A DNA stretch of 8,153 nt, taken from NCBI GenBank assembly GCA_003695725.1, contig RFHX01000085.1, positions 1-8,153 on the forward strand, in the 5' to 3' direction. The stretch comes from J061 sp003695725 [NCBI: Candidatus Schekmanbacteria bacterium]. Lineage in GTDB: Bacteria; Schekmanbacteria; GWA2-38-11. Shown here in pieces: positions 1 through 5,528 of the stretch (its first letter is position 1; every line of letters begins with the position of its first letter). The notes under the pieces are model-generated. The model did no database searches and was not told the origin of the DNA. It saw only the letters and a list, made by a program, of their open reading frames with translations. Made by a program: the position numbers and the translations under genes.

Positions 1-2
1 GT

Positions 3-470
3 ATTGGAACAACAGGCCCTCTAATTTATCTTATTTATCTGGCATATCGTTTTAGCAATCCATTCATTTTTTACAAATCTCAATTTGTAGAAGGATGGGC
101 AGGAACTTTTCCTCTGAAAATTCTTCAAACAAGTTTTACTTCATTTATCAATGCAAAATACATGACAACGAGATTCTATCCTGCTTTAAATTTATTCTAT
201 TTTGTTCTTTTTATTTTCTCTCTCATAATGTGTATCTATTCATGGAACCGTCCGCGTATAAGTTATTCCGTTTGGGCATCATTGACCGTTATTGTATCAT
301 TTGTAAGAATTGAAAGCATGGGGAGATACACGAGTGTATTATTTCCCGCATTTATTGTGTTGACACTGATGCTTAAAAACAAAATCCTTTACAGAATCTT
401 TCTATATGCAAGTATTTTTTTACTCTGTGTTTTTACTATTCTCTTCAACCACTTCTACTGGGTCGCCTGA
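3..470 (+). CDS. C-terminal part of a polytopic membrane protein, probably a PIG-V-like mannosyltransferase (5' partial)
   Basis: The reading frame is open from the left edge to a TGA at 468-470, giving 155 residues; the start lies before the window. The fragment holds about five strongly hydrophobic segments, near residues 5-17, 61-80, 90-102, 108-124 and 131-149, so it is an integral membrane protein. Two features recall the C-terminal half of PIG-V/GT-C type glycosyltransferases: a short loop with SMGRY (residues 105-109) followed by LFPAF, and an aromatic end, FNHFYWVA. In that family, enzymes transfer mannose from a dolichol- or polyprenyl-phosphate donor on the outer face of the membrane. 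The catalytic acidic residue of GT-C enzymes lies in the N-terminal part, which is missing here, so activity and substrate cannot be judged. Another GT-C or O-antigen-type membrane protein is possible. It converges on the methyltransferase gene with 8 bases between stop codons. Confidence 0.6.
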   Translation: MGTTGPLIYLIYLAYRFSNPFIFYKSQFVEGWAGTFPLKILQTSFTSFINAKYMTTRFYPALNLFYFVLFIFSLIMCIYSWNRPRISYSVWASLTVIVSFVRIESMGRYTSVLFPAFIVLTLMLKNKILYRIFLYASIFLLCVFTILFNHFYWVA

Positions 471-492
471 AGCTTATCTTACTTCACACCCA
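459..492. other. interrupted inverted repeat between convergent gene ends
   Basis: TGGGT (459-463) pairs with ACCCA (488-492), and inside it TGAAG (468-472) pairs with CTTCA (482-486), leaving a 9-base loop and a 4-by-1 internal loop. It spans both stop codons. Neither strand has a run of T after it, so it does not qualify as a standard intrinsic terminator. It could still act as an mRNA 3'-end structure, or be chance. Confidence 0.25.
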
Positions 493-1219
493 TAAAAATT
501 GCATAATGTCTGAAACGCCATATAAGTTCATATTTTGAAAATCCTGCTTTCTTCATATGGTATAGATGATTTTCCGCAGGCATTGTATTGACTCCAAGGC
601 GCCCTCGTTTTTCCTTATACATTTTGTCCATATCTTCATCGGTTACAGTTATATTCATTACCTCTTTAAACCTCCTCTTTAAAAAAAGACGATGATTTTT
701 TTCTATCTGCTTTTGAATGATTTTGTGTGGAGATTCAACAGCAGTAGAGTATATCAGTACACCTTTCTTTTTCAATAATTCTAAGATTTCATTAAACAAA
801 GGCTGTCTTCGTTTTGTAGCAATATAATGAAAGCACAGGGAAGATACAATGACATCAAATTTCAATTTTCCCAAAGGTGCATACCATTCACTCTTATTAA
901 AATCAGCAATAACAAATTTCATTGGAGCGCCTTCTTTTCCTTCAAATCTCTTTCTTGCCTCCTCAAGCATTCCTTCCGATGCGTCTGAAAATATATAGTT
1001 GGATTTCGGGAAATAACTCAATACTTTCTGAGTCAACGCTCCATTACCAGCACCTATCTCGAGAATCGTAAGTTTTCGCTCTGTATCGAAGGGAATCATC
1101 TCGGTGATAGTTTGCAGCATTTCATCTTTCTTTGGTATTACCACACTTTGAAAATCGTCAAATCCTTCAACCTCAGAATCCCATGCTTTCCCATAACCTC
1201 CCAATGATTTCTTCCTCAT
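479..1219 (-). CDS. class I SAM-dependent methyltransferase
   Basis: The 246-residue protein has the Rossmann-type SAM-binding core. Motif I is LEIGAGNG at residues 53-60, the acidic residue that should bind the ribose hydroxyls is D79 in FSDAS, an acidic ADF follows at 105-107, and motif II/post-II is FDVIVSSLCFHYI at 121-133. Residues about 1-45 form a cap region (GYGKAWDSEVEGFDDFQ), and 150-220 is a lysine/arginine-rich helical insertion before the final strands. The layout resembles small-molecule, lipid or BioC-like methyltransferases, but the substrate cannot be read from sequence. The start was placed at the ATG at 1219, not at the in-frame ATG 13 codons upstream, because an AGGAGG lies 9 bases before it and the upstream ATG has none. 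It is a single gene on the minus strand, with an AT-rich upstream region and a convergent membrane protein gene downstream. Family certain; role unknown. Confidence 0.9.
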   Translation of the reverse strand: MRKKSLGGYGKAWDSEVEGFDDFQSVVIPKKDEMLQTITEMIPFDTERKLTILEIGAGNGALTQKVLSYFPKSNYIFSDASEGMLEEARKRFEGKEGAPMKFVIADFNKSEWYAPLGKLKFDVIVSSLCFHYIATKRRQPLFNEILELLKKKGVLIYSTAVESPHKIIQKQIEKNHRLFLKRRFKEVMNITVTDEDMDKMYKEKRGRLGVNTMPAENHLYHMKKAGFSKYELIWRFRHYAIFMGVK

Positions 1220-1228
1220 TTCTATTAC

Positions 1229-1234
1229 CCTCCT
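1229..1234 (-). promoter_or_regulatory. ribosome binding site of the methyltransferase gene
   Basis: CCTCCT on the plus strand reads AGGAGG on the minus strand, with 9 bases between it and the ATG at 1219. This full-consensus Shine-Dalgarno decides the start in favour of the shorter protein. Confidence 0.85.
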
Positions 1235-1297
1235 GTACTTTTTTCTACAAATCTTCAAACAGGCAAAGAATCTACTTTTTCTGAAAAAACATTAAAA

Positions 1298-1375
1298 TTG
1301 CATATCTTTGAATTTTTCCAAAATTTATGTTTTCCTGCTTATAAAAGATTATTTGAAATAACTATTTGCATATCT
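1298..1375. repeat. two exact copies of a 10-base direct repeat TTGCATATCT
   Basis: TTGCATATCT occurs at 1298-1307 and again at 1366-1375, 68 bases apart, both upstream of the methyltransferase gene. On the minus strand it reads AGATATGCAA. It could be a paired binding site for a regulator acting on the methyltransferase promoter. In AT-rich non-coding DNA of this length, a 10-base chance repeat is not rare, so confidence in function is low; the repeat itself is certain. Confidence 0.35.
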
Positions 1376-1548
1376 ACCATCTCTATACTTCTTCCCTATG
1401 GCATCATTTATCCCATTATCTAACTTCTATTTTTACCATAATACAGCTTGATTAGATTGGGCATTCTCCTTCTTTTAAAAATTTGAACCTCACTTAGTGC
1501 TTGAAGACGATACCGGAAAATGATTCCCAAATATGCTTATGCTTCTCC

Positions 1549-1576
1549 TTGATAAAAAACCACAAATCACTATTCT
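1549..1576 (+). promoter_or_regulatory. possible promoter just before the DUF1284 gene
   Basis: TTGATA (1549-1554) and TATTCT (1571-1576) are separated by 16 bases and match the sigma-70 consensus at 5 of 6 and 4 of 6 positions. Transcription would begin about position 1583, next to the ATG at 1584, which would give an almost leaderless mRNA. That agrees with the absence of a Shine-Dalgarno. The match is modest and AT-rich DNA gives many such pairs by chance. Confidence 0.25.
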
Positions 1577-1583
1577 AATATTT

Positions 1584-2015
1584 ATGGCATCGACAACAGT
1601 CAATCTTCGCGGACACCACCTTCTCTGCCTTTTGGCTTTCAGAGGCAAAGGATATAATCGTGCATTTATTAATAATCTTGCAAAGCTACAGGAAAAAATA
1701 AGAAACGATAAGAAGATAAAAATCAAAATTGTCGAAGGAGCTGATGACATTTGCGTACAATGTCCTTATCTTAATGGCAATACCTGCTGTAAAGAAGCTG
1801 AGGAAAGAACCCAAAAAATCAATAAAATAGATAACAATATTCTGAACAAACTTAACTTTAAAAAAAACGAAATAATTACACTTTCTGATTTGGTCAAATC
1901 GCTTTCCCAAATACCCAAACAAGAATTGGCGAAACTTTGTTCTTCTTGCTCTTGGTTGAAAACTGAAAACTGCCCTAAGGAAATTATTTTATTTATTCAT
2001 TCTTTTTCCACTTGA
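1584..2015 (+). CDS. DUF1284-family cysteine-rich protein of unknown function
   Basis: The 143-residue protein starts with the hallmark LRGHHLLCLLAFRGKGY (residues 8-24), followed by ADDICVQCP (53-61) and a C-terminal CSSCSWLKTENC (119-130). This pattern matches my recollection of DUF1284, a small family in bacteria and archaea without an assigned function. Eight cysteines (15, 57, 60, 68, 69, 119, 122, 130), two CxxC pairs and adjacent H11/H12 suggest a bound metal or iron-sulfur cluster; that is inference. The middle (about 30-50 and 70-115) is lysine- and asparagine-rich and probably helical. There is no signal peptide or membrane segment. The start was put at the ATG at 1584 because family members begin only a few residues before LRGHH. 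An in-frame ATG at 1533 would add 17 unlikely residues, and neither has a Shine-Dalgarno. Its last 23 bases overlap the convergent split-barrel gene. Confidence 0.8.
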   Translation: MASTTVNLRGHHLLCLLAFRGKGYNRAFINNLAKLQEKIRNDKKIKIKIVEGADDICVQCPYLNGNTCCKEAEERTQKINKIDNNILNKLNFKKNEIITLSDLVKSLSQIPKQELAKLCSSCSWLKTENCPKEIILFIHSFST

Positions 2016-2508
2016 ACCTTTTTCCCCCTTCTGGTCCGCCAAGACTCAAGTATGTAACCTCATCCGGTTCTATTTTGACAAAGGTAATCCTCTTCAAAAT
2101 ATCTTCCATTGGCACTTCTTTTTTCAAAAAAGGCGAATAAATTAGGCCTGTCTCTTTGTTCTTTCTCTGTTCAAGCCGTTCAATCATCCCTCTCTTTTTT
2201 GCACGCTCCATAAATTCATCACGATTATTTTCATATGTTATAAGTTGGGCTTTACCCTGTATCTGAAGACTGATATTTTCAACTCCTTCCTCAATCCTTG
2301 AATATATGGCGGCTGCAACATTGGGATTTGCTTTCATATTTTCTACTTTCCCTCCGGGATCAGCGACAATCCATATTGTCATCCCTTCGCTTTCAAAAGA
2401 AACAGGAGTTACACGCGGAATATTGTCTTTACAGGTCCCAAGAGCAAGATAACCGCCGCCATCAAGAAAATCGATTATCATTTTTTCAATTTCTTTTTTA
2501 TCAGGCAT
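1993..2508 (-). CDS. pyridoxamine 5'-phosphate oxidase-related FMN-binding split-barrel protein
   Basis: The 171-residue protein has the pattern of the PNPOx-like FMN-binding split barrel. YLALGTCKDNIPRVTPVSF (residues 20-38) forms the first strands, with R32-V-T-P as the probable phosphate/flavin contact. TIWIVADPGGKVENMKANPNVAAAI (44-68) is the typical strand, flavin-binding lysine (K54) and helix. SLQIQGKAQLI (80-90) is the next barrel strand, and a C-terminal strand FVKIEPDEVTYLSL (143-156) closes the barrel. Such proteins bind FMN, F420 or heme and include nitroreductase-like and stress proteins; true PdxH is longer, so no PLP role is claimed. It should be cytoplasmic and dimeric. The ATG at 2508 was chosen over one 12 codons upstream because AGGAGG lies 5 bases before it. 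It is divergent from ribD, the riboflavin gene, and converges on DUF1284 with a 23-base overlap. Confidence 0.85.
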   Translation of the reverse strand: MPDKKEIEKMIIDFLDGGGYLALGTCKDNIPRVTPVSFESEGMTIWIVADPGGKVENMKANPNVAAAIYSRIEEGVENISLQIQGKAQLITYENNRDEFMERAKKRGMIERLEQRKNKETGLIYSPFLKKEVPMEDILKRITFVKIEPDEVTYLSLGGPEGGKRFKWKKNE

Positions 2509-2513
2509 TGTCC

Positions 2514-2519
2514 CCTCCT
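2514..2519 (-). promoter_or_regulatory. ribosome binding site of the split-barrel gene
   Basis: The minus strand reads GAGGAGGGGACA directly before the ATG at 2508; the AGGAGG core has a 5-base spacer. It decides against the longer reading frame that starts at 2544. Confidence 0.8.
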
Positions 2520-2543
2520 CATATATTAATAATTTCTTCCTCA

Positions 2544-2571
2544 ATTATAATCATATGCTATAATTTTGAAA
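2544..2571 (-). promoter_or_regulatory. probable minus-strand promoter of the split-barrel gene
   Basis: A perfect TATAAT on the minus strand (plus-strand ATTATA, 2544-2549) has a TTTCAA-like -35 at 2566-2571, 16 bases away. Transcription would begin about 2537, leaving a leader of roughly 30 bases that holds the strong ribosome binding site. The -35 is weak, so the assignment rests mainly on the exact -10 and its position. Confidence 0.45.
2556..2564 (+). promoter_or_regulatory. possible extended -10 promoter of the ribD-nadB operon
   Basis: TGCTATAAT contains an exact TATAAT (2559-2564) preceded by the TGn of an extended -10, which can work without a good -35; none is seen upstream. Transcription would start near 2571 and give a leader of about 100 bases. 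The box lies only 9 bases from the opposed TATAAT of the minus-strand promoter, so polymerases could not occupy both at once. Confidence 0.4.
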
Positions 2572-2610
2572 TGTTTAGGTCAAATTTCTTTTTCAGGAAT
2601 CCCCCAATGA

Positions 2611-2639
2611 TTTACTTTTATACATTAATGGTGTATTAA
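2611..2639 (+). promoter_or_regulatory. alternative ribD promoter
   Basis: TTTACT (2611-2616) and TATTAA (2634-2639) are 17 bases apart, each matching 4 of 6 consensus positions. Transcription would start near 2646, with a leader of only about 24 bases. It is weaker in sequence than the extended -10 box upstream, and the two candidates compete. Confidence 0.25.
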
Positions 2640-2654
2640 AGCACATCTATCTCG

Positions 2655-2677
2655 AATGGCAAATTGGAAATGGCAAA
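2655..2677 (+). repeat. short direct repeat at the ribD start
   Basis: AATGGCAAA occurs at 2655-2663 and again at 2669-2677, a 14-base offset. Each copy contains an ATG. Only the second is in the ribD frame; the first opens a 14-codon frame that ends at a TAA at 2698-2700, inside ribD. It may be a small tandem duplication of the start region. Confidence 0.5.
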
Positions 2678-3782
2678 CAAAAAATTGGAAGAAGATTTAA
2701 AATTTCTCAAAAAAACTCTGACCTTAGCAAAAAGAGGAATTGGAAGAGTTAGCCCTAATCCTCTTGTTGGTGCTGTAATAGTCAAAAATGGCAAGATAAT
2801 CGCAAGCGGCTACCATAAAGCTGCCGGAGAAAAGCATGCTGAAATTGTTGCTTTAGATAAAGCAGGTATAGAAGCTAAAGGCGCTACACTTTATGTAAAC
2901 CTTGAACCATGCAGTCACATCGGAAAAACAGGACCTTGCTGTGATGAAATTATCAAAGCAGGAATCAAAAGAGTTGTTTTCTCTGTGAGCGATCCAAATC
3001 CATTAGTTAATGGAAAGGGTGAAGAAAAACTTAAAAAAGCCGGGATAAAAGTTTCAAAAGGACTCCTCGAAAAAGAAGCAAATGAATTAAATGAAGTTTT
3101 TTTCAAATTTATCAGTAAAAAAATGCCTTTTGTAATAATGAAAAGTGCATCAAGTCTTGACGGTAAAATTGCCACATCAACTGGGGAATCGAAATGGATT
3201 ACAAGTATCGAATCAAGAAGATTTGTTCATAATTTGAGAGCATCGGTTGATGCTTTGCTGATTGGCTCAAATACATTGAAAAAAGACAATCCTCTGCTTG
3301 ACACAAGACTGATAAAAGCAAAAAAATTACCTGCTGTTGTCATTGTGAACACCAATTTGACCTCAAATATGAATGCTGAAGTTTTCAAATCGACTGATAA
3401 AAGGAAAGTTTTTATAGCTACAGCTGTAGGCAAATCTAAGAGAAAACAAATTGAACCATTTTATAAAATGAATATTGACATAATCTTTTGTAAAAAATTT
3501 GAAAATCAAATCGACCTCAATGACCTTATGACGAAACTTGCTGAAAAAAATATAACATCAGTGATGATTGAGGGAGGCGGAGAAATAAATGCAAGCGCGC
3601 TGAAGCAAGGAATAATAGACAAATTTTTTCTTTTCTTTGCTCCAATCCTAATTGGAGGCAATAACGCAAAAGGATTTGTCGGAGGTAGCGGCATAAAAAA
3701 ATTATCAGAAGCATATAAAATGGACATTACGAAAATAAAAAGAATTGGCAGAGACATATTAATTGTTGGAAAAATGAGCTGA
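2670..3782 (+). CDS. ribD: bifunctional riboflavin biosynthesis protein RibD (deaminase/reductase)
   Basis: RibD deaminates 2,5-diamino-6-ribosylamino-4(3H)-pyrimidinone 5'-phosphate and then reduces the ribose side chain with NADPH, giving a riboflavin precursor in the cytosol. The 370-residue length matches the family. The N-terminal deaminase (about 1-148) has RVSPNPLVGAVIV, the zinc ligands H56 (HAE, with E58 as proton shuttle), C81 and C90, and the SDPNPLVNGKG loop. The reductase (about 150-370) has MKSASSLDGKIATSTGESKWIT, ASVDALLIGSNTLKKDNPLL, the nucleotide-binding MIEGGGEINASAL and FFAPILIGG. The usual TPPC before the last zinc cysteine is TGPCC here, a mild variation that keeps the ligand. 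The ATG at 2670 was chosen; an in-frame TTG at 2664 is possible, and neither has a convincing Shine-Dalgarno. It is followed by nadB after 14 bases, so the two are probably cotranscribed. No FMN riboswitch is seen upstream. Confidence 0.96.
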   Translation: MANKKLEEDLKFLKKTLTLAKRGIGRVSPNPLVGAVIVKNGKIIASGYHKAAGEKHAEIVALDKAGIEAKGATLYVNLEPCSHIGKTGPCCDEIIKAGIKRVVFSVSDPNPLVNGKGEEKLKKAGIKVSKGLLEKEANELNEVFFKFISKKMPFVIMKSASSLDGKIATSTGESKWITSIESRRFVHNLRASVDALLIGSNTLKKDNPLLDTRLIKAKKLPAVVIVNTNLTSNMNAEVFKSTDKRKVFIATAVGKSKRKQIEPFYKMNIDIIFCKKFENQIDLNDLMTKLAEKNITSVMIEGGGEINASALKQGIIDKFFLFFAPILIGGNNAKGFVGGSGIKKLSEAYKMDITKIKRIGRDILIVGKMS

Positions 3783-3788
3783 AAAGGA
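3783..3788 (+). promoter_or_regulatory. ribosome binding site of nadB, deciding the start
   Basis: AAAGGA follows the ribD stop codon directly. It lies 8 bases before the ATG at 3797 but only 2 bases before the in-frame ATG at 3791, so the second ATG is the better start. The position also suggests translational coupling with ribD. Confidence 0.6.
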
Positions 3789-3796
3789 ATATGACA

Positions 3797-5350
3797 ATGG
3801 AAACAGATCTTCTAATAATCGGGAGTGGAATAGCCGGACTTACTACTGCTCTCACAGCATCTAAAAAAGGAATCAAGGTAACTGTCATCACAAATGGGCC
3901 TGAAATCTATGAAAGCAACACCTATTATGCACAGGGTGGAATAATCTACAAGGGCAAAGGCGATTCTGCAGAACTTCTCAAAAAAGACCTGCAAAACGCA
4001 GGAGCAGGATTATGTAATCCGAAGGCTATCGATACTTTGGCATCGATGGGCCCAAAGTGCGTTGAAAATATACTGATAAAAGAGCTTGATGTGGATTTTG
4101 ACCGCACAAGTGATGGAGATTATCACATAACCGAGGAAGCGGCGCACTCTTTGCCTCGTATCATTCATTCGCGCGATTTAACAGGAAGAAGCATAGAGAT
4201 TTCTCTCTTAAGAAAAATTAAAAAGATAAAAAATATTACTCTCAAAAACCAAATGACAGCAATCGATTTGCTCACTTTTTCACATCATTCCAAAAATCCC
4301 CTCGATATTTACAGGCAGCCTGAATGTTTTGGAGCTTATGTTTTTGACCAAAAAGCAGAAAAGGTAGTTCCTTTCTTTGCGAAAGAGACAGTGCTTGCAA
4401 CAGGTGGAGTTGGAGCGCTTTTTCTTCACACAACAAATCCCAAATATGCCAGAGGGGACGGTATTGCAATGGCAAAGAGAGCGGGTGCTCAAATACTCAA
4501 TATGGAATACATCCAGTTTCATCCAACGGCGCTCTATCATAGAGACGGCGAAAGATTTCTTATTTCTGAATCAATGCGTGGAGAAGGAGCAGAATTAATA
4601 AATAAACAGGGCAAACCGTTCATGGAAAAATACCATAGATTAGGCACACTTGCTCCTCGCGATATCGTTGCAAGAGCAATTCATGAAGAAATGATTAAAG
4701 ATGACAGCGAATGCGTTTATCTTGACATAACATCCAAGAAGCCTGAATGGATAAAAGAAAGATTCCCAAATATCTACGAAAAATGCCTTTCATACAACAT
4801 CGACATTACAAAAGACCCTATACCAGTAGTGCCTGCGGCTCATTACTTATGTGGTGGAATCTTTGTTGATAGTAAGGGGAGAACATCGATTAAACGGTTG
4901 AGGGCTGTTGGAGAAGTATCCTGCACAGGGATTCATGGTGCAAACCGTCTTGCCAGCAGTTCGCTACTTGAGGGGTTGGTATGGGGATATCTTGCAGGCA
5001 AAGACATAGCAAACATTATTGTATCCAAAAAAGAAAAATTTGAGTTTCCAAAAGTAGAAGGGTGGAAATATGAAAAGGAGGCTATAGACCCTGCACTCAT
5101 TGCGCAGGATTGGTTGACAATCAAACATACTATGTGGAACTATGTCGGGCTTGTACGGTCAAGCAAAAGGCTTGCAAGAGCAGAAAGAATTTTTTCTGAA
5201 TTGACAAATGAAATAGAAGAATTTTATAGATACTCCGTTCTTAGTGATGACCTAATTGGACTTCGAAACGGCATACAGGCAGCACAAGTTATTCTTAATG
5301 CTGCAAGGTCAAATAGAAAGAGCAGAGGATGCCATTATCGGACTGATTAA
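3797..5350 (+). CDS. nadB: L-aspartate oxidase NadB
   Basis: NadB oxidises L-aspartate to iminoaspartate using FAD, with oxygen or fumarate as acceptor; NadA then makes quinolinate for NAD. The 517-residue protein is of normal length. It begins with the FAD-binding LLIIGSGIAGL (G9, G11, G14), followed by SNTYYAQGGI (40-49). LATGGVGALF (200-209) and ARGDGIAMAKRAGA (218-231) complete the flavin fold. The substrate residues of the succinate dehydrogenase/NadB superfamily are present: H242 (QFHPT), R288 (LAPRD), H349 (AAHY) and R384 (GANRLASSSLLEG). E114 in EEAAHSLPRIIHSRDLTGR probably matches the NadB-specific acidic residue. The helical C-terminal domain has MWNYVGLVRSSKRLARA (446-462) and the family ending SRGCHYRTD. 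The order with ribD suggests a cofactor operon, since NadB needs the flavin that RibD helps make. nadA and nadC are not in the window. Confidence 0.97.
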   Translation: METDLLIIGSGIAGLTTALTASKKGIKVTVITNGPEIYESNTYYAQGGIIYKGKGDSAELLKKDLQNAGAGLCNPKAIDTLASMGPKCVENILIKELDVDFDRTSDGDYHITEEAAHSLPRIIHSRDLTGRSIEISLLRKIKKIKNITLKNQMTAIDLLTFSHHSKNPLDIYRQPECFGAYVFDQKAEKVVPFFAKETVLATGGVGALFLHTTNPKYARGDGIAMAKRAGAQILNMEYIQFHPTALYHRDGERFLISESMRGEGAELINKQGKPFMEKYHRLGTLAPRDIVARAIHEEMIKDDSECVYLDITSKKPEWIKERFPNIYEKCLSYNIDITKDPIPVVPAAHYLCGGIFVDSKGRTSIKRLRAVGEVSCTGIHGANRLASSSLLEGLVWGYLAGKDIANIIVSKKEKFEFPKVEGWKYEKEAIDPALIAQDWLTIKHTMWNYVGLVRSSKRLARAERIFSELTNEIEEFYRYSVLSDDLIGLRNGIQAAQVILNAARSNRKSRGCHYRTD

Positions 5351-5452
5351 AAAAGGATTTTTTCATAATCTGCCGTAAATAGCTTAAAATATACAAAACC
5401 ACAACATAAGGTATTTTTTTCTTAAAAAAACAACAATATATTGCATTCTATC
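5351..5452. other. AT-rich gap between nadB and the smc promoter
   Basis: No gene is seen. Two A/T-only inverted repeats occur: A6-GGA-T6 at 5349-5363, right at the nadB stop codon, and T7-CTT-A7 at 5414-5430. The first has a T run but no G/C stem, so it would be a weak terminator at best. The second lies about 22 bases upstream of the smc -35 and might act as curved DNA or an UP-like element. Confidence 0.35.
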
Positions 5453-5482
5453 TTGACATTACTTTGAAATCTCATCTATACT
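5453..5482 (+). promoter_or_regulatory. sigma-70-type promoter of smc
   Basis: TTGACA (5453-5458) is an exact -35 and TATACT (5477-5482) matches the -10 at 5 of 6 positions, with an 18-base spacer and AT-rich DNA upstream. Transcription would start about 5489, giving a leader of about 40 bases with the ribosome binding site near its end. This is the best promoter in the window and marks smc as the start of a new transcription unit. Confidence 0.75.
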
Positions 5483-5515
5483 TGATTTATCATTTTTAAC
5501 TATAGGTTTAATCAT

Positions 5516-5520
5516 AGGAG
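5516..5520 (+). promoter_or_regulatory. ribosome binding site of smc, supporting the TTG start
   Basis: AGGAG lies 8 bases before the TTG at 5529. The first in-frame ATG is seven codons later, inside the conserved first strand of SMC, so the TTG is the real start. Confidence 0.85.
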
Positions 5521-5528
5521 ATAATAAA

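Larger units (their letters stand above)
1220..1583. other. 364-base intergenic region between divergent genes
   Basis: No convincing gene is seen. The only short plus-strand reading frames, such as one from an ATG at 1399 that stops after 17 codons, have no Shine-Dalgarno and no recognisable sequence. The stretch is very AT-rich and must hold the promoters of the minus-strand methyltransferase and of the plus-strand DUF1284 gene. It contains the methyltransferase ribosome binding site (1229-1234), a 10-base direct repeat (1298-1307 and 1366-1375) and a possible plus-strand promoter at 1549-1576. No clear minus-strand -35/-10 pair with good spacing was found. The final 150 bases could be decayed coding sequence, but nothing recognisable remains. 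Confidence 0.6.

Noticed and set aside
1399-1452. 17-codon plus-strand frame in the long intergenic region
   Set aside because: It has no ribosome binding site, is very short and has no recognisable sequence.
2298-2639. 113-codon plus-strand open frame across the split-barrel gene and its upstream region
   Set aside because: It is antisense to a well-supported gene, has no Shine-Dalgarno and shows no recognisable family; it also runs over the divergent promoter region.
2509-2669. riboswitch or structured RNA before ribD
   Set aside because: No conserved FMN riboswitch blocks and no stable G/C hairpins are seen, only A/T-rich inverted repeats.
5349-5363. A6-GGA-T6 hairpin as a nadB terminator
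   Set aside because: The stem is only A-T pairs with a 3-base loop and would be unstable; there is no G/C stem before the T run.
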